Positions 12,509-14,880 of a stretch of 14,880 nt of DNA are shown here, in pieces. The translations under genes were made by a program, and so were the position numbers. The stretch is taken from positions 1 through 14,880 of the forward strand of contig SFPN01000042.1 in NCBI GenBank assembly GCA_004551945.1. The letters run 5' to 3'. The stretch is from Clostridiales bacterium. GTDB taxonomy: Bacteria > Bacillota > Clostridia > Oscillospirales > Oscillospiraceae. Position 1 is the first letter of the stretch. Each line of letters begins with the position of its first letter. The notes under the pieces are model-generated. The model was not told where the DNA came from and did no database searches. It saw nothing but the letters and a program-made list of their open reading frames with translations.

Positions 12509-14813
12509 AGTCCAGCAGGCCCAGCCGAACCAGCTTGCCGGCCATCTCCTGGCTGCCCATGACCCACAGCAGGTCGCCGGTGCGCAGGGTCATGCTCCGG
12601 TCCGGGTTGGGAATGGGCAGCAGGTCCCGCTCCAGGCCGATGAGGAAGGCGCTCCACTCCTCCTTGATGCCGCTGTCCCGGATGCTCCTGCCCTGCTGGG
12701 GCAGGTCCTTGCCCAGGCTCACGCCGCAGCACAGCAGCTGCCGGGTCTGGGGGATGCCCTCCTGGTTTTCAATGTACTCCTTGAGGGTTTGCAGCCGCGA
12801 GCCCTTCTGGGGCCGGACCCCGTCCACGGTCTGCTTGAAGCAGAAATTTTCCAGGTCCCGCCGGCTGCCCATGGCCACCAGCAGGTCCCCGCCCCGGGTT
12901 TTCACGTCTCCCTCGGGGATGTTGATGTGCTCCTTGCCCCGGATGATCTTGATGATGTTGATGTGGTCGGCGCTGCCCCAGCCGTGGTCCCACAGGGTCA
13001 TCCCCTCCCCCACATACTTCTCCGGGCAGGCCAGGGTGACCACATACAGCTGCTCCGTGAGCCAGTGGTGGACCTCCGCCTGGTCCCCCTGGCCGAACTG
13101 CTCCGCCAGCTTGCGCTCGTTGAAGTTGGCCAGGAAACGGGCCTCCACCTCCAGGTAGTGGCCGGTGAGCCGGTCCGACCGGGTGACGATCCACATGAGG
13201 GGAATGGCCCCCGAGGCCAGCCACAAGGGGTTCACCTGGAAGATCAGGAAGGCGGGCAGCACCGCCAGCAGGATCACCACCCCGGCCCGGAAGATCATGA
13301 GGATGCTCAGCAGCAGCCGGTTGGAGGTGCTCTCCAGCCACAGGGCGGTGAAGTACCGCTTTTTGATCCGCAGCATGGCCGGCAGCAGGAAGAGAAGGGC
13401 CAGGTACATCATTCCGCAGGCCACCAGCTCCGCCCGGCGGCCGCCCCAGTCCAGGCGCAGCAGGAAGGGCAGCAGGGAGCGCACCCCCAGCAGGATCACC
13501 CCCACCGCCAGCACCCCGTAGAGGGCCAGGGTCTGGAAGTAGTATTTCAGAAAGAAGGTCAGGTCCTTGTTCTCCCCGGACTTATCCGCCTGCCTGGCAG
13601 CGCTGTATTTGGCAATGGCCGCCAGCCACTTGTCCGGCAGAATCCGCTCCAGCAGCCGGGTGAGGGGGCCGGCCAGCTTCAGCAGAAAGGGGGTGGTGAA
13701 GGTGGTCACCACCGACACGGCCACAATGATGGGATAGAGAAAGGCCCCCGTCACCGACAAGGACTGGCCCAGACCGGCGATGATAAAGGAGAACTCCCCC
13801 ACCTGGGTCTGAGCGGCGGCGGATGAGACGGACACGTCCAGCTCCTGCCCGGCAGCCAGGCCCCCCAGGGTGAGGAAGAAGAGCTTGCCCACAATGGCCA
13901 CCACTGCCAGCAGCAGGATGGGGGCGATGTACTTGAGGATCATGGCCGGCTGGACCATAAAGCCCACGGACACAAAAAACACCGCCCCGAAGAGGTTTTT
14001 GCAGGGGGTAATCAGGTGCTCCACCCGCTCGGCGTGGACCGTACCCGCCAGCAAAGATCCGGCCAGGAAGGCCCCCAGCTCCGTGGAAAGACCGATCTCC
14101 TCCGCCAGCAGGGCCATGAGAAAGCAGAGGGCCAGAGAAAAGATCAGCAGCACCTCGTCGTTCATAAGGCCCACCAGCTTTTTCATGAGAGTAGGCACCA
14201 GGTAAATGCCCAGAATCAGCCACAGGGCCAGGTAGAGCAGCAAAATCCCCAGCCGCTCCGCCAGGGCCAAGCCGCTGATGGACTGGGACACGGCGATGGT
14301 GGAGAGAATGACCATGGCGAAGATGGCAATAATATCCTCAATGACCAGGGTGCCCATGGCAAGGTCAGAAAATTTTTCCTCCTTAAAGCCCATGTCCTCA
14401 ATGCTCTTCATGGTAATCATGGTGGAGGACATGGCCAGCATGACCCCCAGAAAAACGCTGTTCATGGTGCCCCAGCCCAGAAGAATCCCCAGGAAGAAGC
14501 CCACAATCCCCATGCCCAGGGCCTGAATCCCCGCCGACAGGAAGCCCGGGACCCCTACCTCCGCCATTTTGTGCAGGGAAAACTCCAGCCCCAGACCGAA
14601 CATCAGGAAAATCACGCCGATGTCGGACCAGACCTCGATATTGGCCATGTCGTGGATGGTGGGGATGAATTCCACCACCGGGCCCACCAGAAACCCGGCC
14701 AGGATATACCCCAACACCGAGGGCAGATTGATTTTTTTACACAGGAGGGTGGTGATGGCCGCCAGCACCAGAATGGCGGTCAAATCGGAGATCAGAGCGG
14801 GGATTTCTTGCAA
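12507..14813 (-). CDS. CPA2-family cation:proton antiporter with two C-terminal RCK_C-like domains
   Basis: This 768-residue membrane protein begins with a Na+/H+ exchanger (KefB/NapA-like) domain at about residues 8-390: GYILAGFLVGP (35-45), GLGLEFSL (73-80), the ion-site pair Glu159-Asp160 in LVIEDIIAIF, and GAFLAGSLLAGT (247-258). Residues about 425-545 add four or so further membrane segments. The soluble end has two TrkA-C/RCK_C-type domains (about 580-655 and 692-768, each ending in a GDLLxxMGS strand). No Rossmann RCK_N domain is seen. It probably exchanges Na+ or K+ for H+ at the membrane, gated by a ligand at the RCK_C domains. It starts at TTG (14813) with AAGGAGGA about 7-8 nt upstream. 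It is convergent with the TetR gene. Confidence 0.9.
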   Translation of the reverse strand: MQEIPALISDLTAILVLAAITTLLCKKINLPSVLGYILAGFLVGPVVEFIPTIHDMANIEVWSDIGVIFLMFGLGLEFSLHKMAEVGVPGFLSAGIQALGMGIVGFFLGILLGWGTMNSVFLGVMLAMSSTMITMKSIEDMGFKEEKFSDLAMGTLVIEDIIAIFAMVILSTIAVSQSISGLALAERLGILLLYLALWLILGIYLVPTLMKKLVGLMNDEVLLIFSLALCFLMALLAEEIGLSTELGAFLAGSLLAGTVHAERVEHLITPCKNLFGAVFFVSVGFMVQPAMILKYIAPILLLAVVAIVGKLFFLTLGGLAAGQELDVSVSSAAAQTQVGEFSFIIAGLGQSLSVTGAFLYPIIVAVSVVTTFTTPFLLKLAGPLTRLLERILPDKWLAAIAKYSAARQADKSGENKDLTFFLKYYFQTLALYGVLAVGVILLGVRSLLPFLLRLDWGGRRAELVACGMMYLALLFLLPAMLRIKKRYFTALWLESTSNRLLLSILMIFRAGVVILLAVLPAFLIFQVNPLWLASGAIPLMWIVTRSDRLTGHYLEVEARFLANFNERKLAEQFGQGDQAEVHHWLTEQLYVVTLACPEKYVGEGMTLWDHGWGSADHINIIKIIRGKEHINIPEGDVKTRGGDLLVAMGSRRDLENFCFKQTVDGVRPQKGSRLQTLKEYIENQEGIPQTRQLLCCGVSLGKDLPQQGRSIRDSGIKEEWSAFLIGLERDLLPIPNPDRSMTLRTGDLLWVMGSQEMAGKLVRLGLLD

Positions 14814-14880
14814 GGGGTTTTCCTCCTTGTATTATAGAGTAGTAGTTATTAGCGTCCCTCTTCAAGGACTTGTGCTACAC

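Noticed and set aside
12456..13826. A 456-codon open frame on the plus strand, opposite the antiporter
   Set aside because: It is rich in Gln, His, Gly and Pro, is antisense to the membrane protein, and begins inside the terminator hairpin. It is a codon-bias shadow.
14831..14865. A perfect TATAAT box upstream of the antiporter
   Set aside because: No acceptable -35 lies at 16-18 bp, and the predicted start would fall inside the ribosome-binding site. The promoter probably lies beyond the window edge, although a minimal leader cannot be excluded.
1..14880. CRISPR arrays, tRNA or rRNA genes, transposases, phage or toxin-antitoxin genes
   Set aside because: No regularly spaced repeats, no tRNA cloverleaf or rRNA sequence, and no recognisable mobile-element proteins were found on either strand.

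Overview
The window looks like chromosomal DNA of a GC-rich Firmicute, most likely an Oscillospiraceae-type gut Clostridium (Flavonifractor / Pseudoflavonifractor / Intestinimonas-like). The evidence is strong AGGAGG ribosome-binding sites before almost every gene, the 61-residue zinc-binding S14, the classical S10-spc gene order, high third-position GC, and two kinds of short palindromic repeat that I associate from memory with this family. The genus is inference.

Region 1 (1-8235, minus strand) is the S10-spc ribosomal protein operon, read right to left: rpsJ-rplC-rplD-rplW-rplB-rpsS-rplV-rpsC-rplP-rpmC-rpsQ-rplN-rplX-rplE-rpsN-rpsH-rplF-(rplR, cut by the window edge). A near-consensus sigma-A promoter at 8207-8235 starts a leader of about 270 nt that carries hairpins, an intrinsic-terminator-like stem with a T run, and a possible 17-codon upstream ORF. 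This looks like an attenuated ribosomal-protein leader. Genes are packed with 0-20 nt spacing or overlaps, apart from two unusual structured spacers: 142 nt between rpsJ and rplC (20-nt imperfect direct repeat plus hairpin) and 149 nt between rpsN and rpsH (a 19-bp interrupted stem-loop). The most striking coding anomaly is rplP: L16 is in frame but lacks about 30 highly conserved residues near its N-terminus.

Region 2 (8236-8578) is non-coding and repeat-rich. It holds a two-hairpin MITE-like element and a 14-bp REP-like palindrome between the operon promoter and the next gene.

Region 3 (8579-11771) is a small accessory module. A LysR regulator on the plus strand is divergent from an MFS transporter and a metallo-beta-lactamase-fold lactonase-like hydrolase on the minus strand. 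An extended -10 promoter and a candidate operator palindrome lie in the divergent intergenic space. The likely logic is that LysR senses a small molecule and controls a transporter and a hydrolase acting on it or a relative; the substrate cannot be read from sequence.

Region 4 (11772-14880) has a TetR regulator with its own near-consensus promoter, a 15-bp terminator hairpin, and a convergent 768-residue CPA2 cation/proton antiporter with two C-terminal RCK_C-like domains and a TTG start. No tRNA, rRNA, CRISPR array, transposase or phage gene was seen.
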